Positions 57,041 to 64,000 of a stretch of 64,000 bases of DNA are shown here, piece by piece (the first letter of the stretch is position 1; each line of letters opens with the position of its first letter). Source of the DNA: Shewanella waksmanii ATCC BAA-643. Lineage in GTDB: Bacteria; Pseudomonadota; Gammaproteobacteria; Enterobacterales; Shewanellaceae. The position numbers were made by a program, and so were the translations under genes. Where the stretch lies: positions 74,396-138,395 of the forward strand of contig NZ_KI912497.1 in assembly GCF_000518805.1 (NCBI RefSeq), given 5' to 3'. The notes beneath the pieces are model-generated. The model saw only the letters and a list, made by a program, of their open reading frames with translations. It searched no databases and was not told the DNA's origin.

Positions 57041-57117
57041 TATTGAGCTGGTCTATGCTGAACTGGTCTATGCTGAACTGGTCTAGGCTGAGCTAGTCTA
57101 GGCTGAGTTGTTCCACG
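57041..57117. repeat. 15-bp minisatellite over the end of the RsuA-like gene
   Basis: Five tandem units near CTGARCTRGTCTADG cover the last codons and the stop codon of the pseudouridine synthase gene. On the minus strand each unit encodes (L/F)S(L/I)DQ. In the second unit CAG has become TAG, the current stop. Read past it, the frame would add 20 codons to a TAA at 57030. Confidence 0.85.
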
Positions 57118-57836
57118 GTAAACGAATTCACTTCATCGGCACTCAAATAGCGCCACTCACCAACCGGAATATCTAAAGTCACCGCACCAATTGATTCTCG
57201 ATGCAGCCCATTGACCCGATTGCCTATGGCGGCAAACATCCGCTTTACTTGATGGTAGCGTCCTTCTTGTATGGTCAGATGCACTTCATTGATGCCACCA
57301 GCACCACAAGAAACGGCCTCCAGTTTGGCCGGTAAAGTCAGCTTAGCTTCCCCTGGTAAAGCAATCCCTTTGGCAAAACGTTCAACAAGTTGCTCAAATT
57401 GCGATAGGACTATCGCATCACGCAATGTCACTCGGTAACGTTTGCTGCAAAGATATTTAGGGTTGATGATATTAAATGACCAGCGCCCATCGTCGGTGAT
57501 CAGCATTAACCCAGTCGTATCAGCATCTAAACGACCGGTAATGTGTAGGTCACACACCTTATCAAACCCAGCCTGAATAAGAATATTCATCACTGATGGG
57601 TAGTCACCATCCACATTTGAGCTCAAAGTGTGCAATGGTTTGTGCAGCATCATGTAACGAGATGGCCTTAGCGATAATGGGCTGCCAGCTAACAAGATGC
57701 TATTGTCTTCATGGACTTGAGTTGCAGGCTCCAAAATTACTACGCCATTAACCGTGACTTGTGCACTATCAATTTCAGCTATGGCTTGCTCGCGAGTTAA
57801 GTCCGTACTCTTACAGATGAATTTATCTAGGCGCAT
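57093..57836 (-). CDS. RsuA-family rRNA pseudouridine synthase
   Basis: The 247-residue protein has an N-terminal S4 RNA-binding domain (MRLDKFICKS) and the catalytic domain with GRLDADTTGLML (nucleophile Asp) and GRYHQVKRMFAAIGN. It is closest to RsuA (16S rRNA psi516), about the same length, though some divergence leaves related RluE/RluF possible. The C-terminus is set by a 15-bp minisatellite. Confidence 0.9.
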   Translation of the reverse strand: MRLDKFICKSTDLTREQAIAEIDSAQVTVNGVVILEPATQVHEDNSILLAGSPLSLRPSRYMMLHKPLHTLSSNVDGDYPSVMNILIQAGFDKVCDLHITGRLDADTTGLMLITDDGRWSFNIINPKYLCSKRYRVTLRDAIVLSQFEQLVERFAKGIALPGEAKLTLPAKLEAVSCGAGGINEVHLTIQEGRYHQVKRMFAAIGNRVNGLHRESIGAVTLDIPVGEWRYLSADEVNSFTVEQLSLD

Positions 57837-57910
57837 GACGTTCCAGAGCGATTACAGTGCGGCTATTATCGCAATTGAACTCGCCAAAGCAACTTAACCT
57901 TCTCATCAGT

Positions 57911-58051
57911 TCAGCGGCCATATTTATGAATAACGACATAGACCAAGGCTAAATATAGCCCGATTAAGCTTAACCATTTAACCCCATAATACACCCATTC
58001 CACTACATCTAGTGCCGCTGCAGTCTCTACCATCGCTTGCTGCCACCTCAT
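57911..58051 (-). CDS. Possible 46-residue single-span membrane protein
   Basis: An ATG at 58051, behind GGTGAG, opens a 46-codon frame ending in TGA at 57911. The protein has one clear membrane helix (about residues 26-40, WLSLIGLYLALVYVV) and a basic tail. It lies 75 nt upstream of the RsuA-like gene on the same strand. It is too short for most gene callers; no family is recognised. Confidence 0.5.
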   Translation of the reverse strand: MRWQQAMVETAAALDVVEWVYYGVKWLSLIGLYLALVYVVIHKYGR

Positions 58052-58272
58052 TTAAGCTCACCAATTCACATCAGCAAAAACCATCATAATTAATGACTGA
58101 AATACTATAGGAAGCGACTAAGCAAGCCGATGAATTAGAGATATTCAAATTTGCTTTAGGCTACTGACACCAATCCAACTGGCGCTGTAGCTCTAAACAA
58201 CCTTTATAGACGCTACGTGAACTGCGAAGTGCTTATTTGTTGCGATAGCGCAGGAAGATTTATGGCAACAAA
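58052..58272. other. Short intergenic stretch, nothing recognised
   Basis: No gene or strong structure seen apart from the serine-hydrolase terminator at its right end. Confidence 0.4.
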
Positions 58273-58291
58273 GCCGGCAACTTATGCCGGC
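58273..58291 (-). terminator. Probable intrinsic terminator of the serine hydrolase gene
   Basis: GCCGGCA at 58273 pairs with TGCCGGC at 58285 across a 5-nt loop. The minus-strand RNA continues with UUUGUUG, a weak U tract. It lies 23 nt after the gene stop. Confidence 0.7.
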
Positions 58292-58313
58292 AGTTCATAT
58301 TGTAATAGGTAAC

Positions 58314-59573
58314 TTATTGGTTGCTCGCTAACCTGTTAGCTTGCCCAACAAAAGCGGGGAGAATTCGCTCAGCAATAAGCTGTTGTGTGGTGTTTTCCCT
58401 ATCATGGGCGGTCACTACGACCATCAAATCTAGCTCCTTAATCAACAAGATATACATGCCGCCACCACCTTGGGCAGAGGTAGTCGCATAACTTTTGCCG
58501 TTATAAGTTAAATCGCTCCCCCACCAATAGTAGCCATAGCCCTGATTAGATACCGCATCACCGCCACCAAAAATCTCAGCTTCAGGGTAAATCAGCCTGT
58601 CGGTTGCTTGGGTAATAAAGTCGACGGGCACCAACTGCTCGCCATTCCATTTACCGTTATTCATCGCCAGCTTGCCAAACTTGAGCATCGCCCTCGATGT
58701 CATGCTGGCAGAGCCCGGTAGCCCGGTGACTTTATGGGTTTTCCAGCCGTAATTGCTGATCTCCAGCTTATCGAGCAGTTCTTGCTTAATGAACGCTTGT
58801 GCTGAACCTGGCACCACGGCCTCTATCACTTGCATCACCAACATAGGATCGTTTTGATACTTGAATGCTTGCGACTCAGCCGTTATTGGCGCACTTGCTT
58901 CAAGGTAGGCCTGTACTAAACCTTGACCTTTTAATGCGGGTGAGCTTTGCTCGAACCCTTGTGCATCCGCTTCGCTGATCCGAATGCCTGAGCGCATCAT
59001 CATTGCTTTGCGCAGAGTAATTTTCTCCGCTCCTTTGGTGAAACGACTCTGATCTAACTCGGTGAGAAAGCTAACTAACGGCTTATCCAGATCAGCCATA
59101 GTAAGGTGGCCCAATTGAATCGCTCGGCCAAGTACGGTACTCACGTAAACCTTACTGGCTGACGATTGTGGGTGAGGTAAATCAATACGGCCCCGAGAGA
59201 AATAGGACTCGAATAGCAACTTGTCTTTATGGGCAATCAGTAGACTATCAAACTCGCCATGTTTTCCCGCGGCGATCTCTTTTGCCAATGCTACAATCAA
59301 CTTTTCATTGCCAGCATCAACGCCTAGCTGACCCACATCAATGCCATCGTCATGTGCAGAAGGCGATGTATCAATATAAGCACTTTTCAATTCGCTGATA
59401 TCGGTGAATCTAAGCTCGCTATTGGGCACCCGCCAGTGTTTTATCTTCGCTTCCGCTGCGGTGGCCTTGGGCGCGTTGTTTTCACTGGTTCCGGCATTTG
59501 CTATCGGTAAACTAACAATCGCGCCAAGCGTAGTGGTAAAAAGTAGTCTCTTTAATTGTGTATTTAAACCCAT
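58314..59573 (-). CDS. Beta-lactamase-family serine hydrolase
   Basis: The start at 59573 (MGLNTQLKR) has GGAGA 7 nt upstream and a clear signal peptide (cleavage near ANA-GTS); the frame extends uselessly to 59660. The 419-residue protein has the SxxK motif in SSASKVY and a YGYYWWGSDL region with the class C-like Tyr/Trp pattern, and AQGGGGMYI near the third motif. It may be an esterase, D-aminopeptidase or penicillin-binding-like protein. It is divergent from a CadC-like regulator gene. Confidence 0.88.
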   Translation of the reverse strand: MGLNTQLKRLLFTTTLGAIVSLPIANAGTSENNAPKATAAEAKIKHWRVPNSELRFTDISELKSAYIDTSPSAHDDGIDVGQLGVDAGNEKLIVALAKEIAAGKHGEFDSLLIAHKDKLLFESYFSRGRIDLPHPQSSASKVYVSTVLGRAIQLGHLTMADLDKPLVSFLTELDQSRFTKGAEKITLRKAMMMRSGIRISEADAQGFEQSSPALKGQGLVQAYLEASAPITAESQAFKYQNDPMLVMQVIEAVVPGSAQAFIKQELLDKLEISNYGWKTHKVTGLPGSASMTSRAMLKFGKLAMNNGKWNGEQLVPVDFITQATDRLIYPEAEIFGGGDAVSNQGYGYYWWGSDLTYNGKSYATTSAQGGGGMYILLIKELDLMVVVTAHDRENTTQQLIAERILPAFVGQANRLASNQ

Positions 59574-59773
59574 TGCTATTCTCCATGCTGTTGCGAGGGA
59601 TCCTCGCTGCAATAACTCCTCGTAATCGAGTTCAAGGTTATCTCGCTTGGGGAAAAACACATGAAGTCATGCTGATTTTTTGCTGATTTCTCACTGAATC
59701 TTTAGCGAGTCATTAATTAGCAATTGGTAACTCGGCTTTTTTAGGTTTTAATAGAGATAGTTATCGACAGGGG

Positions 59774-62068
59774 GTGAGTGAGAAGTTAATGGAAGAGCAA
59801 TATTGGGTTGGCGATTTTTTTATTGATTTAACCCGTAACCAACTCACCCAAAGACAACAAAGCCAAACGCTGCCACCAAAGGCCCTTGCGGTGCTGACCT
59901 GTTTAGCAAAAAGTAAAGGCAAAGTCGTCAGTCAGGATGAGCTGCTGGCAAATGTCTGGCCCAATACGGTGGTATCGCCAAACACATTGCAGCGCTGTAT
60001 CGCCCAACTAAGAAAAGCCCTCGGCGATGATGGCAAAGTTCAGCACTATATCAAAACTCATGCTAAACAAGGCTATAGTCTTGAAGCTGATGTACAGTGG
60101 CAAGTGTCACCACAACATAGTACCGAACAGGCACAAGAGTACCGCGCCGAGCAAGCACTAGCGCAAACCGATAGCCACACCAAGCTGACAGACGCGGTAA
60201 CGAAAACAGAGGCTAAAACAGCAGCTCACTCTGACATTCACACTGATACTGATACACGCAATAGTACTAATACGGCAACCAATCCATCGGTTGCCGACAA
60301 AGCAGAAGCGGGCAACGGAAAACAGCGCCAATACCTAGGCATCGCCGCCATTGTCGTATTACTGTTTGTTGTTGCTGTTATGGGCTACCAACCAAGTGAC
60401 TCAGCCGGGCAAAAGCCACTGGTTATCAAAGCAATTAAACCTCTGACCTCAACGGATAATAGGGAGCTGGCCAGTATCTACTCCCCCCATGGCCAATACG
60501 TCATCTTCCAACGCTTTCCCGAGGTACTGTGCACCAGCAATCTTTGGGCTAAAAACCTCAACACACAACAAGAGTTCCAACTAAGTGATCAATTGGGTGC
60601 TTATGGCAATCTTGCCTTCTCTAACGATGGCAGCACCTTGGCCTATGTTCAGCAAGATAGCTGCGGACAAGCGGTGACACAAAAGTCGTGTTTTAAATTA
60701 CAAAGTATCGACTTCCAACAAGCGCTCAAATCACCGCAAATACCCGATACCATCATGGAGTGTAATAACTCAGAGATCCGCTCAGTGAAATGGCTTAATA
60801 ACGAAGAAATTACCTTAATGCAGAAGCACGAACAGCGATGGCAACTGATCCGCTACTCGATGACCGACCACAGCAGCGAGACGATTTTCTCCCTAGCCGA
60901 CGGTAACATTTTTGCCTATGACTACTCACCGAGCCAAAATCTTATCGCACTCACCAGTATTCACAGTGATGGCGAACGCTACATCGAAACCCTCACTCCC
61001 CAAGGGAAATTACTTGGCAGCTACCCAATCACCTACCCCGATGGCATCCCTAAATATCGCCCTATTTATGCCAACTTTTCCTCAGTAGACAATCAGTTGA
61101 TTTTCAGTACAGGTAAACAGCTTTACACCCTGTCCTACCAAGGCGAGATTCAACCTGTCAGCCTGCCATTGGTTGATGCGATTGGCTCGCCAGTATTTCA
61201 TCCCGATGGTACCCGCATGCTAGCGATTAAAGGTCACTATGACAGCGACATTATTGCCGTACCACTATCGCAATTTGACGCCAATACCGCTGAAAAATAC
61301 CAGCCTACAAGCCTTAACTATCAAGTCATTGCACGCTCAACTTTTGGCGAAAACCAACCCAAATTTCGCCCGTCTGTAACTGATAACTCGCCCGCTGCCG
61401 CAATCGCGTTTAGCTCTAAACGCTCTGGCAATTCGCAGCTTTGGTTAACGGATAATGCCACCACAAGGCTGAGTGATTTCACTCAAGGCAGTTATATTTA
61501 TAATTTCGCTTGGGCAGAAGATGGCAATAGTCTACTGGTTAATGTGTCGTCAGAACTAAAGCAGATCTATCTCGATGGGCGCAGCGAGGATGTGAACCTT
61601 AGCTATCCGGTCACTAAGCTATTTCATTGGCATAGCAATCAACACGCTGTTTTGGCCATGGTGATGATTAACGGAGTAGAGAAGTTTGCCGAAATCAATC
61701 TTGCCAGCGCCGATATACGCATCCTTAACCACAAACGAGTGACTTGGGCACGTTACAGTGACAATGGTCAGTTAATCTATATGGATCATATGGATAGAAT
61801 TTGGCAGCCCAAAGGAATCGAAGATCAGCTGATCACGCCGTTAGTCGGCCAAGGCAGCGACAAACGCTTCGTTATCAATAACAACATCATTTACGGCATC
61901 AATGATGATTTTCAGCTCTGGTCCTATGGGATTGAAAGCCAGCAATTTTCGCTTATGGCTCAACTTCCCGACACGGTTGATGACATCACCGATGCCAATC
62001 AACATACCCTGTTAATGACTATGCGCATCGCCGCCAGAAAAGATGTGGTTGAGCTAACGTTGCAATAA
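59774..62068 (+). CDS. CadC-like membrane-bound transcriptional regulator with a TolB-type beta-propeller
   Basis: The 764-residue protein has an OmpR-type winged-helix DNA-binding domain (about residues 10-108), a Thr/Gln/Asp-rich linker, one membrane helix (187-205), and a periplasmic part with repeated PD40/TolB-like blades (for example LAFSNDGSTLAYV and FSSKRSGNSQLWLT). It starts at GTG 59774 or ATG 59789. Such ToxR/CadC-type proteins bind DNA from the membrane and sense a periplasmic signal. It is divergent from the serine hydrolase gene, a likely target. Confidence 0.9.
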   Translation: MSEKLMEEQYWVGDFFIDLTRNQLTQRQQSQTLPPKALAVLTCLAKSKGKVVSQDELLANVWPNTVVSPNTLQRCIAQLRKALGDDGKVQHYIKTHAKQGYSLEADVQWQVSPQHSTEQAQEYRAEQALAQTDSHTKLTDAVTKTEAKTAAHSDIHTDTDTRNSTNTATNPSVADKAEAGNGKQRQYLGIAAIVVLLFVVAVMGYQPSDSAGQKPLVIKAIKPLTSTDNRELASIYSPHGQYVIFQRFPEVLCTSNLWAKNLNTQQEFQLSDQLGAYGNLAFSNDGSTLAYVQQDSCGQAVTQKSCFKLQSIDFQQALKSPQIPDTIMECNNSEIRSVKWLNNEEITLMQKHEQRWQLIRYSMTDHSSETIFSLADGNIFAYDYSPSQNLIALTSIHSDGERYIETLTPQGKLLGSYPITYPDGIPKYRPIYANFSSVDNQLIFSTGKQLYTLSYQGEIQPVSLPLVDAIGSPVFHPDGTRMLAIKGHYDSDIIAVPLSQFDANTAEKYQPTSLNYQVIARSTFGENQPKFRPSVTDNSPAAAIAFSSKRSGNSQLWLTDNATTRLSDFTQGSYIYNFAWAEDGNSLLVNVSSELKQIYLDGRSEDVNLSYPVTKLFHWHSNQHAVLAMVMINGVEKFAEINLASADIRILNHKRVTWARYSDNGQLIYMDHMDRIWQPKGIEDQLITPLVGQGSDKRFVINNNIIYGINDDFQLWSYGIESQQFSLMAQLPDTVDDITDANQHTLLMTMRIAARKDVVELTLQ

Positions 62069-62069
62069 A

Positions 62070-62101
62070 CAGTGCTAACGATAAGCAGTGCTAACGATAA
62101 G
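62070..62101. repeat. Perfect 16-bp tandem duplication after the CadC-like gene
   Basis: CAGTGCTAACGATAAG occurs twice without spacing, beginning 1 nt after the stop codon. It looks like a slippage or duplication event. Confidence 0.85.
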
Positions 62102-62237
62102 TTGATTTGCCTGCCCCTACCGAATAACTAACAACTAGCATCACTAGCAACACCGTTATCAGCGATAGCGGCGCCTTTTAGCTCAGTCTATCGTGACCAT
62201 TCTCAAGCCTCTATATGCCCACTTGAAATCTAACTCA

Positions 62238-62250
62238 TGAGCATTGTTCA
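62238..62250 (+). promoter_or_regulatory. Possible MetR box upstream of mesX
   Basis: TGAGCATTGTTCA matches the MetR consensus TGAA-N5-TTCA with one mismatch. MetR activates methionine-synthesis genes. A 16-bp palindrome (TTCATCTATTGATGAA) overlaps its right end. Confidence 0.4.
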
Positions 62251-62340
62251 TCTATTGATGAAGTAATATCAATTTTTTTCATGAAACGATCCAAGTATAA
62301 ATCATTCTAGGCATTCACTTTGGGCATTAGCGCAGTGAGC

Positions 62341-62369
62341 TTTTGATTTAACCACTAGGTAAATCAAAA
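62341..62369. promoter_or_regulatory. Perfect 10-bp inverted repeat in the mesX leader
   Basis: TTTTGATTTA at 62341 and TAAATCAAAA at 62360 surround a 9-nt loop, 91 nt before the mesX ATG. With no T tract after it, it is not a plain terminator; it may be an operator or an RNA control element. Confidence 0.5.
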
Positions 62370-62460
62370 ACACCGCAGCAGGTGATTGGAATGATCACTC
62401 GCCTTGAAAGCGTCAATCATCACTTAAGGTTTATCTAACGGAATTGGATACGAGATCACT

Positions 62461-63435
62461 ATGCAAAACGAATTCACATTTACCATCAAAAACATCAGTT
62501 TCGATGAGAACTATCATCCATCTGACAACACACGAGCAACCACCAATTTTGCAAACTTGGCCAGAGGTAACAGCCGTCAGCAAAACTTGCGCAATGCATT
62601 AAAAATGATTGATAACAGCTTTAATGCGTTAGCCCATTGGGATAACCCGAATGGCGATCGTTACTCGGTTGAGCTAGAAATTATCTCTGTGGATATGGAT
62701 ATCCAAGCCGATGGTCAATCATTCCCATCAATTGAAATACTCAAAACCAATATTGTCGACCATAAAACTGATAAGCGTATCGAAGGCATAGTGGGCAATA
62801 ATTTCTCTTCTTACGTGCGAGATTACGATTTTAGTGTGCGCTTACTGGGTCATAACAAAGGCCAAGCCAAATTCACTATTCCTGAAGATTTTGGCGACCT
62901 GCACGGCAAGCTATTTAAGTATTTTGTTAATTCAGATACTTACAAGCAGCACTTCAAAAAGCTACCCGTTATCTGCCTCAGTGTGTCAGATAACAAGACC
63001 TATCACCGTACTGAAAACCAGCACCCAGTTTTGGGCACCGAATACCTGCCAAACGAATCTTCACTCACTGAGCAGTATTTTAAGAAAATGGGCTTACAGG
63101 TACGTTATTTTATGCCGCCTAACAGTGTGGCGCCGTTAGCTTTTTACTTCTTTGGCGATTTACTTTGTGATTGCACCAACCTAGAGCTGATCGGTACCAT
63201 CAGCACTATGGAGACCTTCCAAAAAATCTATCGACCCGAGATCTACAATGCCAATGCGGCGGCAGGTAAATGTTATCAGCCAAACTTGAAAAACCTCGAT
63301 CATTCGCTGACACAAATTGTCTATGACCGCGAAGAGCGCAGCAAACTAGCGGTTGAGCAAGGTAAATTTGCCGAAGAGCATTTTATTAAACCTTACCAAA
63401 CTGTGCTTGATCAATGGGCAGCCAATTACGCCTAA
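62461..63435 (+). CDS. mesX: MesX (DUF1852), partner of the MesD methionine synthase
   Basis: The 324-residue protein matches DUF1852: MQNEFTFTIKNISFDENYHPS, IEGIVGNNFSSYVRDYDFSVRLLGHNKGQ, and the RPEIYNANAA segment. DUF1852 was named MesX as it is needed for MesD-type methionine synthase. The mesD gene starts 49 nt downstream, giving the classical pair. It has no signal peptide. Confidence 0.92.
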   Translation: MQNEFTFTIKNISFDENYHPSDNTRATTNFANLARGNSRQQNLRNALKMIDNSFNALAHWDNPNGDRYSVELEIISVDMDIQADGQSFPSIEILKTNIVDHKTDKRIEGIVGNNFSSYVRDYDFSVRLLGHNKGQAKFTIPEDFGDLHGKLFKYFVNSDTYKQHFKKLPVICLSVSDNKTYHRTENQHPVLGTEYLPNESSLTEQYFKKMGLQVRYFMPPNSVAPLAFYFFGDLLCDCTNLELIGTISTMETFQKIYRPEIYNANAAAGKCYQPNLKNLDHSLTQIVYDREERSKLAVEQGKFAEEHFIKPYQTVLDQWAANYA

Positions 63436-63484
63436 CCAAACATTAAGTTTAGCGAAAACATATTAAGTATAGGTAGCACAGCAA

Positions 63485-64000
63485 ATGACAACCCCAGCAC
63501 AAAAGAGATTATTACCCACATCGACCGCCGGTAGCTTGCCTAAGCCCTCTTGGCTGGCACAGCCAGAAACCCTATGGTCGCCTTGGAAATTACAAGATGA
63601 TGAGCTGATAGCAGGTAAACAAGATGCCCTACGTATTGCACTGCAAGAACAACAGCAAACCGGCATTGATATCGTCAGCGATGGCGAGCAAACACGCCAA
63701 CATTTTGTCACCACCTTTATTGAGCACCTTAGCGGTGTTGATTTTGAAAAACGTAAAACTGTTCGCATCCGCAATCGCTACGATGCCAGCGTCCCCACGG
63801 TGGTGGGGCCCGTTAGCCGTCAAAAGCCGGTATTTGTTGACGATGTGAAATTCCTGCGCCAGCAAACCAATCAACCCATTAAGTGGGCACTGCCCGGGCC
63901 CATGACCATGATAGACACCCTCTATGATGATCATTACCAGAGTCGAGAAAAACTGGCTTGGGAGTTTGCCAAAATTCTTAATCAAGAAGCCAAAGAATTA
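63485..64000 (+). CDS. mesD: MesD core methionine synthase (partial, runs off the right edge)
   Basis: From the ATG at 63485 the frame reads 172 codons to the window end without a stop. It begins TAGSLPKPSWL, the MetE C-terminal-domain start, with TGIDIVSDGEQTR and ALPGPMTMIDTLYDD. It is thus the catalytic MetE-like core without the N-terminal folate-binding half. With MesX it makes methionine from homocysteine without folate or B12. The Zn-binding residues lie beyond the window. Confidence 0.92.
   Translation, partial: MTTPAQKRLLPTSTAGSLPKPSWLAQPETLWSPWKLQDDELIAGKQDALRIALQEQQQTGIDIVSDGEQTRQHFVTTFIEHLSGVDFEKRKTVRIRNRYDASVPTVVGPVSRQKPVFVDDVKFLRQQTNQPIKWALPGPMTMIDTLYDDHYQSREKLAWEFAKILNQEAKEL

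Larger units (their letters stand above)
62102..62460. other. Upstream region of mesX with palindromes
   Basis: It holds the palindromes and the possible MetR box listed separately. No gene is seen. Confidence 0.55.

Noticed and set aside
62238..62460. SAM or cobalamin riboswitch ahead of mesX
   Set aside because: I see none of the conserved riboswitch core sequences; only plain palindromes are present.

Overview
The window looks like chromosome from a marine, respiratory gammaproteobacterium, most likely Shewanella or a close relative. The evidence is the conserved mla / kds-lpt / rpoN-hpf-ptsN-rapZ-npr block, an OmcA/MtrC-type decaheme cytochrome lipoprotein, a pentaheme nitrite reductase next to NnrS, a DUF2999 protein and many small family-level matches. 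I saw no tRNA, rRNA, CRISPR array, prophage or complete insertion sequence.

Layout. 1-3006 (minus): the retrograde phospholipid transport operon mlaFEDCB, with mlaB cut by the window edge. 3168-10996 (plus): yrbG, kdsD, kdsC, lptC, lptA, lptB, rpoN, hpf, ptsN, rapZ and npr, a nearly gap-free run for Kdo synthesis, LPS export, sigma-54 and the nitrogen phosphotransferase system. 11196-14335: mgtE, an orphan sensor-like membrane protein and a lone ModA-like binding protein. 14550-20338: an OmpA-type lipoprotein, then a GtrA / ArnT-like / GT2 cassette (probable undecaprenyl-linked sugar transfer to LPS) divergent from a response regulator and histidine kinase. 20402-28555: a decaheme cytochrome, an XRE regulator, a glycine-zipper lipoprotein, an FG-GAP protein and an MnmD-like methyltransferase. 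28597-36883: hydrolase, rRNA methyltransferase, PAP2 phosphatase, MFS transporter, Na+/H+ antiporter, a MAPEG gene split by a 264-bp MITE-like element, an LpxH-like phosphoesterase and a GFA protein. 36955-40280: a 52-residue peptide ORF and the nnrS-nrfA operon behind a strong NsrR-like operator. 40691-50189: GST, flavin reductase, DUF2999, an S41 peptidase broken by one in-frame TGA, envelope proteins, a cold-shock/excalibur fusion and a 7TM diguanylate cyclase. 50338-57836: His-rich secreted protein, PHP metallohydrolase lipoprotein, DUF6289 protein, 5'-nucleotidase-type lipoprotein, a 1-kb A-rich gap and an RsuA-type pseudouridine synthase with a minisatellite at its stop codon. 58314-64000: serine hydrolase divergent from a CadC-like regulator, then mesX and the start of mesD (B12-independent core methionine synthase).

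The first 11 kb is conserved envelope and regulatory core. The rest is a patchwork of one- and two-gene units, often closed by clear intrinsic terminators. The most unusual items are the MITE inside the MAPEG gene, the nonsense-interrupted S41 peptidase, the NsrR-type site ahead of nnrS-nrfA, the mesX leader with its palindromes, and the 15-bp minisatellite that sets the end of the RsuA-like protein.
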